A stretch of DNA of 64,000 nt from Endothia cerciana (GCA_026119935.1 JALRMH010000028.1:1-64000), one strand, 5' to 3'. Positions 48,380 to 61,269 are shown, numbered from the stretch's first letter. Numbers and translations are program-made. The notes: generated by a model from the letters alone, not told the origin.

Positions 48380-49249
48380 CTATAGCACTGAAGCCACAAA
48401 TGACGCCGCCGCGGGAGTATCCTTGGCATAAGTGAAATGCGTCGGACCAAGGATATCTCCAAATTGACAAATATCGTCACCATCGTGGCAGATCACCTTG
48501 ACCCTGGCGGAGTCGATACCAGCAATCTTCGACTTGCTGTCTATATCAATGTCAGCGATGCCTCATAGCCAGACCGATATAGGGAACGGTCGGCAAGGCC
48601 TGCAGATGAAGCATACCTGGGTCTCCGAACGTCACAACTGCGTCAACGGCTGACATCCCGGAAGAACCAATTTTGCTCGCCGCCAGATGAACGACTTGTG
48701 CTCCCTGAGACCAGCCGCTCATGACGATCGACGTGCCAGTGCATGACGCTGCTGCCTTCTTCACATGTGTTGCCCTGATATGACACTATCAGACGCGTCT
48801 TGGGGGCCGGGCCAATGCCCTCGCTGGTCGGTCGGAAGCACTCACATCTCCTCGGCTCCACCGGTAGACCCCCCCGTGAAGTACTGGGCCACCGTCGCCG
48901 GGTAGGAGCTAGGGTCGACGCCCTGCACCGAGACGTTCTTTCCGGGCAACGCGCTCACGAGCTCGTCGAGGAACTCGGGCCCGACCAGCGCGCCCACGTT
49001 CCCCGGCTCACCGGTGCCCCGGGCAAAGATGAGCATCACGTCGCCGCAGTCGCCGTTAACCAGGTCGCTCCGCGTCTCCTGGTAGCCCAGGACCTTGCCG
49101 GCGGTAGCCTCCAGCGCCGAGATCACGCTATCCGCCCCCTTGAAGGCAATGTTGTTGGGGAACAGCTTGCTGATCTCTGCCAAGGTGCTGCCGAGGCTGA
49201 AGGCATTGGCGCCCATGGCCAACGGAAGGACTGCGAAGACCCGCTTCAT
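48380..49249 (-). CDS. Cutinase (secreted serine esterase)
   Basis: Extracellular alpha/beta-hydrolase that cleaves cutin ester bonds and related polyesters. Exons 49249-48846, 48774-48617 and 48540-48380 (introns 71 and 76 nt) give 240 aa. The signal peptide is MKRVFAVLPLAMGANA. CGDVMLIFARGTGEPGNVG is the conserved N-terminal block with the oxyanion-hole region. The nucleophile elbow reads GWSQGA (Ser157) instead of the commoner GYSQGA. Catalytic Asp209 is in CHDGDDIC between two disulphide cysteines, and His222 in PTHFTYA. Length is typical. No pathway neighbours: the flanking Myb gene and veA are regulators. A catabolic or infection-related promoter is expected but not visible. Confidence 0.95.
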
Positions 49250-52200
49250 TTTTGGCCAGCGTGGGAGGGATTAAAAAAATTAGGAATTGTATTTTGCTGT
49301 TGTTCGTTGATGACATCAAGCTCGAACGCGGAGGATGATCCTGTGAGAGGTCTGGGGAGATGTATTCCAAATCCCAGATGGAAGCATTGTATTTGTAACC
49401 AGAGCCTCGCGTTGCAGATGTAGGCATCATGGGCGATATGGTCGTTCCTAGCTCATATGAGCCAGCCATTGGTGGTCTCACGGTTTCTGGCCGCTTACAT
49501 GTGACTGAGCAACTGGATGCGCGCGAGGCAACGACTCCCACGGATGAGACACCAACATACATAGTAAGCATATGGCCGTCGTAGCGTGGCCAACGACATC
49601 GTTATGGCTGATCGGGCTTGTGGCACAGCAATAAATCTTGCCAATCTCAATGTGACCGTGGGTGTGTTCTGGGGGAGAGTTCCAGGGCATATTGACGCCA
49701 GGAGTAAGCAGCCAAACCTGTCTTGATACTTGCATCTCGACCTTTCTCGGCAAATGCGATACAACTTCATTGGAAGAGGGAACCAATCTACAAACAAATG
49801 AACGCTTTTCGTGGGCCTTCAGCAGTGCAGGCACTCGGCTAGCCGGCCAATAAGAAGGCCACCCATACCCAACTTCCCTGCGAACCTGATCGACGAACCT
49901 TGGGTCACCAATAAGGCCTCGAAACCGAAGTACTTCGGATGCTGAAACTACACTGCAGCCCCATCCTATTGGACCCTGCTTTTCAGCCTCGAAATGCATG
50001 TCTCATCTGCTGCACTGTACGTGGCTCAAAGGTCCACATCCATTCGCTGCTCAAGCCATGCCTCCCTTTCGCCCTTAAAATCCACGGCATGACCCGGCGG
50101 CTATCATCCCAAGTCTTCCCGAGCTCACCGATCCTGCCGTTAACATCTAGGCTCGCTTCCATCTGGAGCGGCTGATCGGTCTGGGTGCCACTGACACATG
50201 TTGCGGTGGCGTGACGAGGGGTGGGGGGCCGACGCCCTGTTTACCATGACGCTCTCCTTGCCCAGGTATTTGGCGAGCAAGCGCGTGGCGTTCCCGGTTG
50301 CGCCCTTGCTGAGCACGCTGAGGCGGTAGGATACAATTGCAAGGAAGGCGTGGCAGAGTGTCGTGAAGAGTGGATGGGGTTGGAGCCGGGGCCCGGAGGT
50401 GCGCTTCCTTTTCCCAACTGTCAGCCAGGCACGCCGAGGGTCCAGACCAAACACTGCTGGCCCCGTCACTTTTCAGACCTGAAATAGCACCAACGACGTC
50501 TCAACGTTTGGCGCTGGGGGTTGTGGGCCAAGGCCTCCCCCCGTCAGCCCCTCGAGCGGCACAGCACAGAGGCATGACGCGCACGGCCGGGGCGGGGATA
50601 TCGATCCTGCCGTAACGTCCTGACCCCGTGGACCTCGTCTACCAGACGCTCCGCACCAGTCGTTGCCGCATCTCACAGCACCGTCGCTGTCGGCCACAAG
50701 TCCGAGCACGACCGCTTCACTGATGGCAATCGATGCGCTGGTGGCGAGGACGTCCTCGCCGTCGGGGACCGCGGTGTACGGAGGATTGCGAGCGGTGAAA
50801 AGAGGGAGGATACCTGCGTTTGAGAGGTTGTGGACTCTGGTGTGAAGTCCGGGAAGCAAGGTACCAAGTAGGTGAGCCTTGAAGAGCCATGCGACTCTCA
50901 TGACTCTTGTTTGAATTTTGTCTGCCCCGGACGCCCCGTTGCCCAAGGAAAAGAAGGAACAGGGAAAAAAAATTAAAAAAATCATCGTCCGTGACGGTTT
51001 TTGGCTTCCTTCTTCTTTTATGCTACTCTCCCTCTTGGCCCCTTCCGGTGGACTTATCATGTTCAGTGTGACACCTATTCCAACGAGTGTTACTGGGGTA
51101 GGTGGGTGCTCTTTTGACTTTGGATGATGGCGGATGGGGAAAGAGATGTTGGCAGGGCGTAGACTTGGCAAGTGAAGTTGGTGATCTCATACGCCTTCGT
51201 TGCTTTAGCCATTGCTAACACCGAGGGACGCACGCGGGCCAGTAATGAGAACGAGCTTTGTATATAACGGTATGGGCCGTTAGGATGCCGACTGCCGGCC
51301 TCTTCCACTCCCAAATGGCTGTGTCAGAACTGGGAGTGGTAGTTTTCTCCGGTGTTCGCCAGTAAGAGACCTCGACTTCCTGTGGGATCTGCCAGGAACA
51401 TGCTAACATGTCATTCCCATAAGCGTCTCCATGGGCTTATTGATGTAAGTGTTTGGTTCGAAGGCTGCATTGGCCATGGATTCTGTCAGCGTTGCGTGGA
51501 CGCCCTCGTTATCTTGGCCGACAGAGGTATGTTGGAAAATGTTGGGCTTCCCGTCAGGGTTTCCGTTGTGACCAAACAGAGTGAACGACGTCGCCACAAG
51601 ACCCAAGGTCGGAAATATTTGGTCGGCCCGTACCTGGATACCCAAGACCCTCCCCAGCAGTGTATATGATCGCTACCCACTGGGGGTACGAACGTTCACG
51701 CCTGGCACACACAAGACGGTTTCGTCAAGTGAAGCGCCTCCACCGAGCTCGGAAGGGTGGGTGGGTTCTGGACTGCCCGTGATCTGGAAACACTTGACAT
51801 TGACACACCATCCATACGACATTGAGAGCGAGGAAAGGAGGCCTGGGAATGGTTCGGGAAGGGAAAGGCAGGCTAGGCTGTCTCGTCCCGCCCAAAGCTA
51901 CGGGTACTTGTAGAGGCATGACGTGATGCCCCGTGAAGACAGCGCGAGAAGGATGCAGCAGGCTTCAATCGTGTCTCGGAACCAGGACAGAAGATACAGC
52001 AACGCCCGGGCAGGTCAACACTACCAGCCTGCCTTGCTTACGGCTCCACCCGATCTGGACCGCAGCGATCCGGTCGGAGGCGTCATGACACGAAAAGCTG
52101 CCGCCATCCGGCCGGTCAGTATGGCAGGTCACATAGGGAATCAGGTGAGTGCAACGGGACAGCTGCCACCCTCCCTCCCGTCCCCGGGTAAGGATGTCCG

Positions 52201-53134
52201 AGTGACGGATGATCTTGCGGCTTGCAGAGATGAATGCCGGGGGGAGAGGTCTGGGCGACCGGCGGATGCACGCCATCAGTCATCTCGACGACATCTTGTT
52301 GGGTGCTTGCTCCTGAGGAGCCAGCACCGTAGGGACAGTCGCCCTACGCCCTCTCCTTCCCTCTGTCCAGATGGCCTCTTCAGGTAGTCAGTACACATGT
52401 TCCATTGTTCAAGGGCTCGGCCGGGGGAGAGGGGTTTCTCTGTGCACGGGCTGGTGCCCATTTGCGCGCTCTTGCACCAGCGCACTGGATAGCGTCATCG
52501 TCCTCGAAGAACGGAGTAGCCGTCACGGAGGCCCCCAGAGGCCAGGCTCGACATGGCTGAGGAGAAACGAAGAGTCCCCTCGACCGACCGTTCGTGGCAC
52601 ATACTGAATAGAGGCGGGCGCTTGCTCGCTCCCTCATCGGCCCAGGTCGTACAGGTGGAGGCGCTAGTCCCTGTGGTGGCTAGACGGAATCTCAGGTATG
52701 ACGATATCAGCAAATCGAACCTGGGTAGCTGGCGAGGCAAACGGCCTGCTCTATGGAAGAGAAGCCGGCGGTCGTCTGCGGACAGCCCACCCCCTTCCCC
52801 CCCACCCCCTCCTCCTTGCATGGTGACGGTGCTGATCTTCGGCATCTGAACGCTAGAATGACGACCCCATGGCATCATTGTGGCGCCATGCGGATAGCGG
52901 ATCATGACCTCGTCACTTGAACACGCCGCCGCCACCAGGCAAGCAGCGCCAGACCGGCCGGCCCGTGGACTGTGCTGATGGAACACAAGCTCGACTGTCC
53001 GATCCTGGCTTAGAGGGGCGGTCCCCCCGCGCCCCCTTCCCACCTCCTGGGTCCCCAAAGTCACCAGACGTCGTGCGCAGGTGTGGCCCGCGTGCTGCAG
53101 TGCTACCCTACCTACGTAGTTTAATAGTCTCGCC

Positions 53135-53186
53135 GGGGGGGGGGGGGGGAAGTGAAGATTTGACGGGCCGGGGTGGGGGGGGGGGG
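53135..53186. repeat. Two poly-G runs (15 and 12 nt)
   Basis: G15 at 53135-53149 and G12 at 53175-53186, 25 nt apart. Together they could form quadruplex-type structure. Confidence 0.85.
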
Positions 53187-55108
53187 AAATTGCGTCCTGT
53201 ATGCAGGTCTGAGACAGCCTGCACACAGCTCCATCCAGGCTCTGGAGAAGAGGTAGGTGGGCAGTGTGACGAGGCACTATCGCGTGGTGGTTCACCCTCT
53301 CGGCGCGGAGAGGGATGAGAGGATCACACCTGGACGGCGTGGCTGCGTGGGCTGAACCCTGCGCGAGGTGGTGGTCCATCTGGTGCCGAGATAGATCGAC
53401 ATATGTGTGCGCCCGGCTCAGGGCCCTTGGCAGGGCCCTGCCAGAAACCTTTTAAGGGGTACCGGTCTGGCAAGTTCCGGCTGCATGAAGGAGATATGTT
53501 CCGGACAGGAGGGTGTGTCGTCGAGGCTTAGCCAGCCCGGCCAGTCACATTTCGAGGTCGACAAGGATCACTGCCGCAAGCCGTGGCTTGTCATCTGCAG
53601 GCCCTGCATACCTGGAATTGCGATGGCGCCGGTGCTAGCGAACGCCCCTATTTTCCACGGCAGGACTCGATTTTTGACATATGACGGTGAATCACTCGGC
53701 TGGATAGGTGTCAGTCTTGTATCTCACGATGTTTCGGGATAGCGCGCTTAGTTACTAACTGACTACTCCCGACGCAATTGGTCCCGAAGAGATGGGCAGG
53801 GGAGAGGCGCAAGCGTCAAACGCCCTCAGGTCTGTGAAACAAAGAAGAAGATGAAAAGAAAGAAGAAGAAAAAACCCCCCGAAACTACAAGTTTTGGGGC
53901 CCAGAGGCCTGGGAGTGGCATGTGCCGTCCCTCGCGTTAAATGAATGCGATTTCTTCATAATTGGCCTGCGAGGCCTAGTATGCCATCATCTGGCCTGAG
54001 CTCTGAAAGGAATGTGGCCGCCCTCAGGGCGCCGTCCTGTAGATCTGGCACTGGCGGAACCGCCAAAGAATACCCAACGCCGCTGACCACGGGGTCCGGC
54101 TCGCCCTGTCTGGTTCGACATCGCACTACGTGCGGCTTCGCCTGGTGCCAAAGCGCAACCCTTGCCCCCTTTGAGCTGTAGGGGCACAGTCACGGTTTGT
54201 CGAGGGCGCCCCATGATCGTGTGGACAGAGAACCAGCGTCTGGTGGTCCTGGCCGTGTCTGCTGGCGAGGGGGGGGCGCCGGCAGCAATAAGCCCGAGAC
54301 GTCGTCACGGGTCACTTGCTAGGATGATATGTGTGACTGTCTAGAAGGATCATTAGGCGCAGGGCACGAGCCAGTGCGGCCTGGCGTTATGGGGGTGGGT
54401 TGTGTTATCACGGTGTGGGCGTAGGTGCGTTGCGTATGCCATGTACCATAGTCTGTGGTAGACATCCTCGGTACCATCCTGCGGCGTACCATGGTAGCAG
54501 CTCTCGCTGCAGCAGGGGAGAGCCGTGCTCAACGGGAGACCCTCCAAATCTCCCAACCGACCGGGTCAGCATGGAGCTGGAGAAGTCAACAGCCAGATGG
54601 CATCATGCGAACGCATGTCTGGTTTGTGCAGCAGCAAAATTGGGTTTTGATGGAAACAGCCGGAAGCCTGTCTATATATATATATATGTATATTTTATGT
54701 ATGTATATATATTTCGTGTAGAATATCTGATCATTTTGGGTTTGATGAATGCTGAGTTCTGGGCACCGCCACGCAGTAGAATGAACCCCCTAGTGAAACG
54801 AGGTGGCCGCCACAACGGCGATGATGATACCGGTACCACAGGGCAATATTATGTATGTATGGTACGGATCGTAGCGGCTCGTCACCTTGATCTCCGCCTG
54901 ATCTGTTCTCCTGTGTGTTTTGGGGGGGGGGGTGCCCTTTACAGTTTATGTACTACTATGCTATATACGTAGTAGTACTTGACACTACCGTTACTACGGA
55001 GTGCATTGTCGGGTTTGTCTGTGAACAAGACTGTAGTAGGGCCTCCTGTTCTCGGCCTGCCGCGTGCTGCTTACGCCATCAGGTTTCACACACTGGCAAT
55101 CCCGAGCT

Positions 55109-55110
<2 letters not shown>

Positions 55111-55174
<64 letters not shown>

Positions 55175-55261
55175 ACACATATATATGCATACACACACAC
55201 ACATATGCATACCCACACACATATGCATACCCACACACCTATGCATATACACACACATACG

Positions 55262-55310
<49 letters not shown>
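55111..55310. repeat. Compound (CT)n(CA)n microsatellite
   Basis: About 30 nt of CT, about 30 nt of AC, then CA arrays interspersed with ATGCATAC copies (three or four), and a final long CA run. The Thr/His ORFs predicted over it are artefacts of the repeat. Confidence 0.95.
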
Positions 55311-56040
55311 CCCCCCTCACCCCTCCTTCTCTGTCCCTTGGGTGCTTGGATATTGTGATTGTGGCAAGATTCCGGGAACGCGGCCAGGGAAAGGCTGGCT
55401 CGAGTCGGAGACCCGAGCAGAGGCGGGGGTCGAATGATCCCCTCGGGGATCAAAGCCAGCAAACCTACTTACATACCCATGACGACGGGTGCAGCCGGTT
55501 CCCCGTACCATAATAATACCACTACTATGATACTACTATGTATGACTATGGTACTGGGTATGTCAGTCCGGACAGACTCCGCCGGTCTGCGGGGCCGCCC
55601 CACCGCGCAGGGCCCCACGTTTGTCTCAAGGACAAAGTCGAGACTCTCTCGAGTCGAAAGGCCAAATGTTGCCTTTCCCCATCCAACACGGCGCCTGGAG
55701 GCTGCTGGAGACGGGGAGGAGAACGTGGCCTGCGCGGGCGAATTACTCCGGGTAAGAAGCAGCCCTCGGATGCGGCTCGTTAAAGTTGACCGCCCTCGGC
55801 GATTACGATGTGTGATGGTGTGTCTGGAGAGGTACGACGTCAGGGCCGGGGGGTATCCACCCTCCAAGATTAGCTGGTACGCATATTGCCAGGTCTAAGC
55901 CCGCCTGTCGTCCCCTGCCTGACCACTATGGTATATGTACCTGCTCTACCGAGAAGGAGCAGGTTGTCTTGAGCATATCGGTTATATCTGTCGCCGGCGG
56001 GGGCCAAAAGGAAGGAAGGAAGGAAAAAAAGGGAAAAAAA

Positions 56041-56080
56041 AAACCAAAACCCAAAACCAAAACCAAAACCAAAACCAAAA
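56041..56080. repeat. (CCAAAA)n hexamer array
   Basis: Six to seven near-perfect copies of CCAAAA after an A-rich run. The unit differs from the usual fungal telomere unit TTAGGG/CCCTAA. Confidence 0.9.
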
Positions 56081-56791
56081 GCCACCCAGAGACATGGCCT
56101 GATCTCACGGTCACGATCCGACGGTGCTGAAGCAACGTTGGACCAATTGGGGAGGGGGTTTCGACGATGTGCGGACCGCACGCTGGCCCGGTTACCAGGC
56201 TGGCGGTTCGGCCCCCCAGCACCGCGGATCGCATAGACGCAGCTGCAACACCCTACCAGTACACCTGAGCTGCACCGCGCAGCCTGCCCTGCGGCGGAGC
56301 GAACCAACAGGGGGTCATCAGCGGCACAGCACCGCGTGGGAGGGCAACCTCAGGGGGGCCACAGTGCCCGCGTGGGGATTCAGCTTCCGGACGAAGCAAG
56401 CCTCGCCAGGCCTGCTCAGGTCAAGTGCCTGTGCGCCCCAAGGTGGGGTGTGTAGGACCCACCCCCAGCACCACCGCCGGCTGCTTTGGCCTGTCCTACG
56501 GGATAAAAGCACCTTGTTTCTAATCCCAGGAGCCGCCGCCGCCTCCCCTCTACTGTGGCAGGCACCCCTCGGCCAAATAAAAAAAAACAAACGGTGCTGG
56601 GTTGGGGGGGGGGGGGTGTGTGGTCGACTGATACCACCTTGCATCGCAGTACGGGTACCATGGCGCCGGACACAGGGCAGCACCAACCTCGGCGGAGCAG
56701 GTGGTACCCCTCGCAATCCCGAGCACCTGGACAAACAATACTCGGACGGGTTGCAGCACCCCCAGCCAAGGCTCGTGGGCCTTCCGTCCTT

Positions 56792-56822
56792 GCCGCCGCC
56801 GCCGCCGCCGCCGCCGCCGCCC
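56792..56822. repeat. (CCG)n trinucleotide run
   Basis: About ten CCG units followed by C-rich sequence, with no gene assigned to it. Confidence 0.9.
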
Positions 56823-57393
56823 CCCCTCCCCGCGCCACCGTCGAGGGGCCTGGTGGCGGAAGGGTGACAATGCATCCCCCCCATCACACTCAGTCCCCCG
56901 CGGAAAATAGTGGAAACGATCTGATGATCATCAGGCACGGTGGGCGAGGCGGCCCGGCAGCTGCCCCAGACCACCGACAGACAAGTCCTGGGGCAGGTCA
57001 GAGATCTCATCACAGCCCGCTTGACCACATGCGGCAGGTCTGCGAGGCCCGCCATGGTGTGCCGCCCATACTGTCCAGGAGAGTGTGATAGCAGACGGTA
57101 TCTGGTCGATACCACCGTGGCGCGTACTGTGTAGGTGGGGGGGGGGGACCCTACTATCGCTGTGGTTGGTATGCTATGTACTTAATTAGCCTTGGTATCG
57201 CTGGCGTGGACAGGGGCTTACCCTCGCTTCGGGTGCACGGGCTCGTGAATTACCAGCGAACCCTACTAGCGGAACCCAATGAGAGGCCCTGTAGCCCGCC
57301 TGGGCCACACCCCAGGCCTTCGACCCTGAGGTACCCAGCCCGCTGCCTTGGGACAGGGCCGTGAGCGAGGACGCACTCGCAGCCCGCCGCCCC

Positions 57394-57651
57394 ATGGCCC
57401 CCCCTCCCCACCCCAGGTGTCCCATGCCCCCACCTCCCAATCACCCATCCCAGCCCGTCTCTACTGCCGCTGATCCCCGCTGCCGCAGCCGCTGCCGCCT
57501 TCTGTACCTTCATCCTCCCCAGGGTCAAGCCTCTGGGCCCCAGGCCCCCAACCCAACCCTGTGCCGTGCCGCGTCCTGTCCTGTCCTGTCCTGCCCTGCT
57601 CGTCGTCCGCTTGGCTTTCTCCCTCTTCCCGCCGCCCATTCCTCCTCCTGA
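57394..57651 (+). promoter_or_regulatory. Possible long upstream ORF in veA leader
   Basis: An ATG at 57394 opens an 85-codon Pro/Cys/Ser-rich frame ending about 600 nt before the veA start. Low-complexity composition suggests it is not a conserved protein. If transcription begins upstream of it, it would act as a uORF. Leader extent is not known. Confidence 0.3.
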
Positions 57652-58023
57652 ACCTCAACCTCAAACCTCCACCTCCACCCTCACCCCCCTCCCCACCACA
57701 ACACATCGCGACCCGGCGGGACCCCCTTAATCATCATCCCTATAGGCCCGCAGCCGCTCTCGATCCCAATCCGCGCGTTGTCGGACCGGGGACTGCAAGG
57801 CGTTCGGTCGTTCTCACAGTCGCATCATCTCGCTTCAAACTCAAAATCAGAATTGGGGCCTTCCGTGGTCGTTCCCGCCTCGCCTCGCGCCCGAGCCCAC
57901 CCAGAGAGGTAGGCTGACCTGCTCCACCTTCTGCTGTCTCGTCCGCCCTCACTCCCCCCCCCCCCGGCCTCCCGACCTGATCTGATCCTCCCTCTCCTGC
58001 GCTCAGCACTCGGGACGCAGTCG

Positions 58024-58059
58024 ATGCATCACTTCGAGGCCCTCCGCACCGCTTGCTGA
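58024..58059 (+). promoter_or_regulatory. Short uORF (11 aa) upstream of veA
   Basis: ATG-CAT-CAC to TGA, 12 codons including stop, ends 193 nt before the veA ATG and overlaps the start of the CTGAC repeat. Likely to lie in the mature leader given its proximity. Confidence 0.45.
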
Positions 58060-58115
58060 CCTGACCTGACCTGACCTGACCAGACCAGACCAGACCAGAC
58101 CAGCCCAGCCCAGCC
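58056..58115. repeat. Pentamer tandem array CTGAC/CAGAC/CAGCC
   Basis: About twelve 5-nt units that drift from CTGAC to CAGAC to CAGCC, directly in the inferred veA 5' leader. CTGAC is also the branch-site consensus of introns here. Confidence 0.9.
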
Positions 58116-58252
58116 TCCCGGTTCATCTACAGATCGCCTGTCCGCCTGTCCGCCTGTCCGCAACGTGCGGCCTCATCTTTTTCTCTCTCTCTCTCTCCCT
58201 CTCGCGGAAACCTGATAGCCAGGACGGCGGGCTGATCATCACCGCGATCAGC

Positions 58253-60041
58253 ATGGCTAACCTGGGCCCTCCTGCACCGCCGACCCGTGTCGGCGAGACG
58301 GTGACCGTCACCCGGACGACTCGTGAGGGCCGTCAGCTTCACTATGAACTGAAGGTCCTGCAGCAGCCTGAGCGGGCTCGTGCCTGCGGCTCTGGTCCCA
58401 AGTGTGAGCCGCCCCAAAACCCTGAACGCAGACTGCTGTCTGTTCTGTCTGTCTGTCTTGTCTGGCGGTGCTGACTGGGGCGATGTTGCAGCCTCTGCCG
58501 ACCGTCGGCCTGTTGACCCGCCGCCCGTCGTGCAGATGAAGGTCTTTGAGGGTCCCCACCGCGAGACCGCCAAGGACATCACCTTTATGTACAACGCCGA
58601 CTTCTTCCTGTACGCCAGCCTGCATCACGATACGGACAACCACGGCAACCGCGTCAACCCGCAGAGCTCGCCGCCGGTCCTGACCGGCATGCCCGTCTCC
58701 AGCATGATCCTGCTGGACCGGCCCGAGGAGGCCGGCTACTTCATCTTCTCGGACCTCAGTGTGCGCCACGAGGGCCGCTACTACCTCACGTTCGCCCTCA
58801 TGGAGGAGGTCAAGGAGGACCGCGACAAGGACCCCGACGAGCAGATGGCCGGCACCGACGAGATCACCGGCCCCGAAGTGGGCTCCAGCGGCAGGCATTT
58901 CTCGTTCCGGACGACGGTGCAGACCGACGTCTTCGACGTGTTCAGCGCCAAGAAGTTCCCCGGCCTGATGGAGAGCACCGCCCTCAGCCGCACCGTTGCC
59001 GAGCAGGGCTGTCGCGTCCGTATCCGCCGCGATGTCAGGATGAGGCGGCGTGAGAAGGGCGGCAAGGGCAAGGACGCCGCCGCGCGCGAGGATCATCAGT
59101 ACGCCCAGAAGGCCCGGGTCGAGGCCTCGCCGCACATCCGGGGCCGCTCCTCGAGCAACGACGCCGGCGGGACCTACCACCCGGAGATGCAGCGACGGCA
59201 GTCCGGCATGGAGTACGGCCCGCCGAGGCCTTCACTTGCCGCCTCCGACCCGGGGAGGCAGCCGCCGTACGCGCCGGCGCCCCCTTACCCCCCACACGCG
59301 CAGTCGCTGCCGAACTCGCCGTCGTACCCACCGCCGCCGCACGGGGCTCAGTATCCCGCACGGCCGCCGTACGCGCCTTACGCCGCCGAGCGGCCCCCTT
59401 CCCGGCCGTACGGGCCCCCCGCGGCGCCCCAGCCCCACCGGGAGAGCTACCCGCCGTACCGGCCGCCGGTCCCGACGCTCGCGCCGAAGCTGGAGGTGGA
59501 CGTGGACATGCACAGGCCGAGGGACACGCTGCCTCCCATCCGGGCCGCGCTCAACGGCAACGCCGCGGCGCCGCGCAGGCCATCGTACGCGCCGCAGCCG
59601 GGCGGGCCGCTGCCGCGCCTCCTGCCTCAGCTCCCGCCGCAGAAGCGGGACCTCACGCCGCCCGAGTCCTCGCCGTTCCACCACAAGATCACGAGCCACG
59701 CGCCGCCGCCGCTGCCGCCAATCGCGCCGGCATACGAACACATGCCTGCGCCGCCGACGCCGATCACGCCGTCGAGGAAGCGCACAGCCGACGAGGCCTT
59801 CACGGCGGTGCCGCCCGAGCCCTACCGGCTGCAGAACGGCCGCCGTGAGGACGAGCAGCCCCGCGATGCGAACTACAGGGTGGAGCTGCCGCCGCCGGCG
59901 CCGGCGCCCCGGCCGCTGTACAGGGGTGCGAAGCCGGAGGCCGACGACATGTGGCAGATGAGCGCGCCGATGTACGCCCGCGCGTCTGACACCACGATCC
60001 CGGTCGAGTTCCCTGCCATGTATACCGGCGGGGCCTCCTGA
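58253..60041 (+). CDS. veA: Velvet complex regulator VeA
   Basis: Light- and development-responsive regulator that with VelB and LaeA controls sexual development and secondary metabolism. Exons 58253-58403 and 58492-60041 (88-nt intron) give 566 aa. The velvet domain runs from TREGRQLHYELKVLQQPERA through CGSGPKSSADRRPVDPPPVV (across the junction) and ITFMYNADFFLYASL to PVLTGMPVSSMILLDRP, GYFIFSDLSVRHEGRYYL and the VFSAKKFPGL block. A bipartite basic region sits within the N-terminal part that spans the junction. After residue 230 the protein is disordered and Pro-rich, with KRTADEAF near the end, typical of VeA C-termini. N-terminus appears full. One intron near the 5' end is the usual veA arrangement. 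Confidence 0.97.
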
Positions 60042-60551
60042 ACACGTTCAGGCGGCTGACTGGCCTCCTCGGACCGGCTGGCCGGCCGCTTCACATCTCC
60101 GACAGATAAACGACTGCAGCTAGCACTGGTGCCCACAGCTTTTCTTACGCATTGACCTTGTACAGATAGACCCACCATATCGGCTCGACGGGGCAACGGA
60201 GACACAGCCCTGCCACATATATGTCTTACAACGTGTCTGTCATTGGGTCTCAGGGGGGGGGGGGGTTCTCTTCTTTTTCTTCTTCTTCCCCTCTCCCTTT
60301 CTTCTGCCTTTTTTTTTTTTTGTTTTTTTTGGCGTCTCGGGCTGAGGATGATATCCCGGAGCTCTGGCGGGGGGAGGGGGTGACCGGCGTACTGGGGGGG
60401 TCTGGTCCACCTTCCTGTGGCCGCACGGATGGCCATCTTGTCCTTTTCTACACCGGGAGGGGGGAGCGGGGTTCCCACCCCCGACTGATACATTCGGATC
60501 TTGGCCTCGGGGTGGGTTGTTTGTGGATTCACGTGGCAGGATGCCAGCCAC

Positions 60552-60592
<41 letters not shown>
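60552..60592. repeat. (GA)n microsatellite
   Basis: About 20 GA units with one GATA interruption, 510 nt beyond the veA stop. Confidence 0.95.
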
Positions 60593-61269
60593 CAGGCTGC
60601 GCACGTATCCGGCCCGCCCAACAGCGTCTTCCGTTCGGCGAGCGAATGAATGAACGCTGTCCTCTGTGTTTATTATTACATATAGTCGTGCTGGTGGCTG
60701 TGGTGAGGCCGGCTCATCGAACTGCGTCAGCCAGTCAACCCACCCTCGGCACGGTGGGTGTCAGGTGCCCAGTGAATAGAGTTGGTGATAGTCCTGATGT
60801 TCCCACTACCCCTCCCCCCACCCCTTTTTCCCGTGACGAGAGAAAAAAAGAGAGAGTCCCGTACATTGTTATTATTAATTAGCAGAGGCTGTACCGGGGG
60901 GCGGGGTGGTTTGCCTCTACATGTCGGTGCCGGTGCGTGGTGAATTGGATGCAGTGACACCTCATCAGCGGCCTCTGCCAGTCTAGATCGCATCCAGCAG
61001 GAGTAAGTAGGAGCTGAAGCCAGCACAGTCGGCAGCGTTCAAGCACGCGGGTGGATATTCGAGATAGCAGGGCGCCATAGTACCGCGTTAGTACTGCATA
61101 GTACTGGTCCCCAGGGGGGTTGGCCAGGCCCCCCCCCCCGGCTGACTGATTGGTGGGAAGAGGACGGTTGGGGGGGGATAGTGGGTTACCCAGCCAACAG
61201 GCCTCTAGCCCCCTCCCCCCCTCCGGTGCAATGCATGCACTCAACTGCTGTGTCGCAGTAAGACGCGCT

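Larger units (their letters stand above)
49250..58252. other. Long repeat-rich region between cutinase and veA
   Basis: Nine kilobases without a gene I can support. Frames up to about 265 codons exist but are GC-driven, overlapping and motif-free. The region carries G or C runs of 11-15 nt at 53135, 53175, 54922, 56604, 57137 and 57954, a CT/CA microsatellite at 55111-55310, a CCAAAA array at 56041-56080 and a CCG run at 56792-56822. A minus-strand stretch at 51645-51403 has protein-like composition but no ATG. The last kilobase is strongly pyrimidine-rich on the plus strand and is the probable veA leader. Confidence 0.5.

Noticed and set aside
50473..51171. 232-codon minus-strand frame
   Set aside because: Begins with TTG, contains in-frame low-complexity parts and no family motif. 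Some middle segments look protein-like, but not enough to call a gene.
55064..55513. Thr-His repeat ORFs and Cys-Val repeat ORFs
   Set aside because: Products of the CT/CA microsatellite in different frames, not proteins.
56041..56080. Telomere or internal telomeric repeat
   Set aside because: The unit is CCAAAA, not CCCTAA, and genes continue on both sides.
58308..59180. 290-codon minus-strand frame over veA
   Set aside because: Shadow of the veA velvet-domain exon, with no independent start context or motif.
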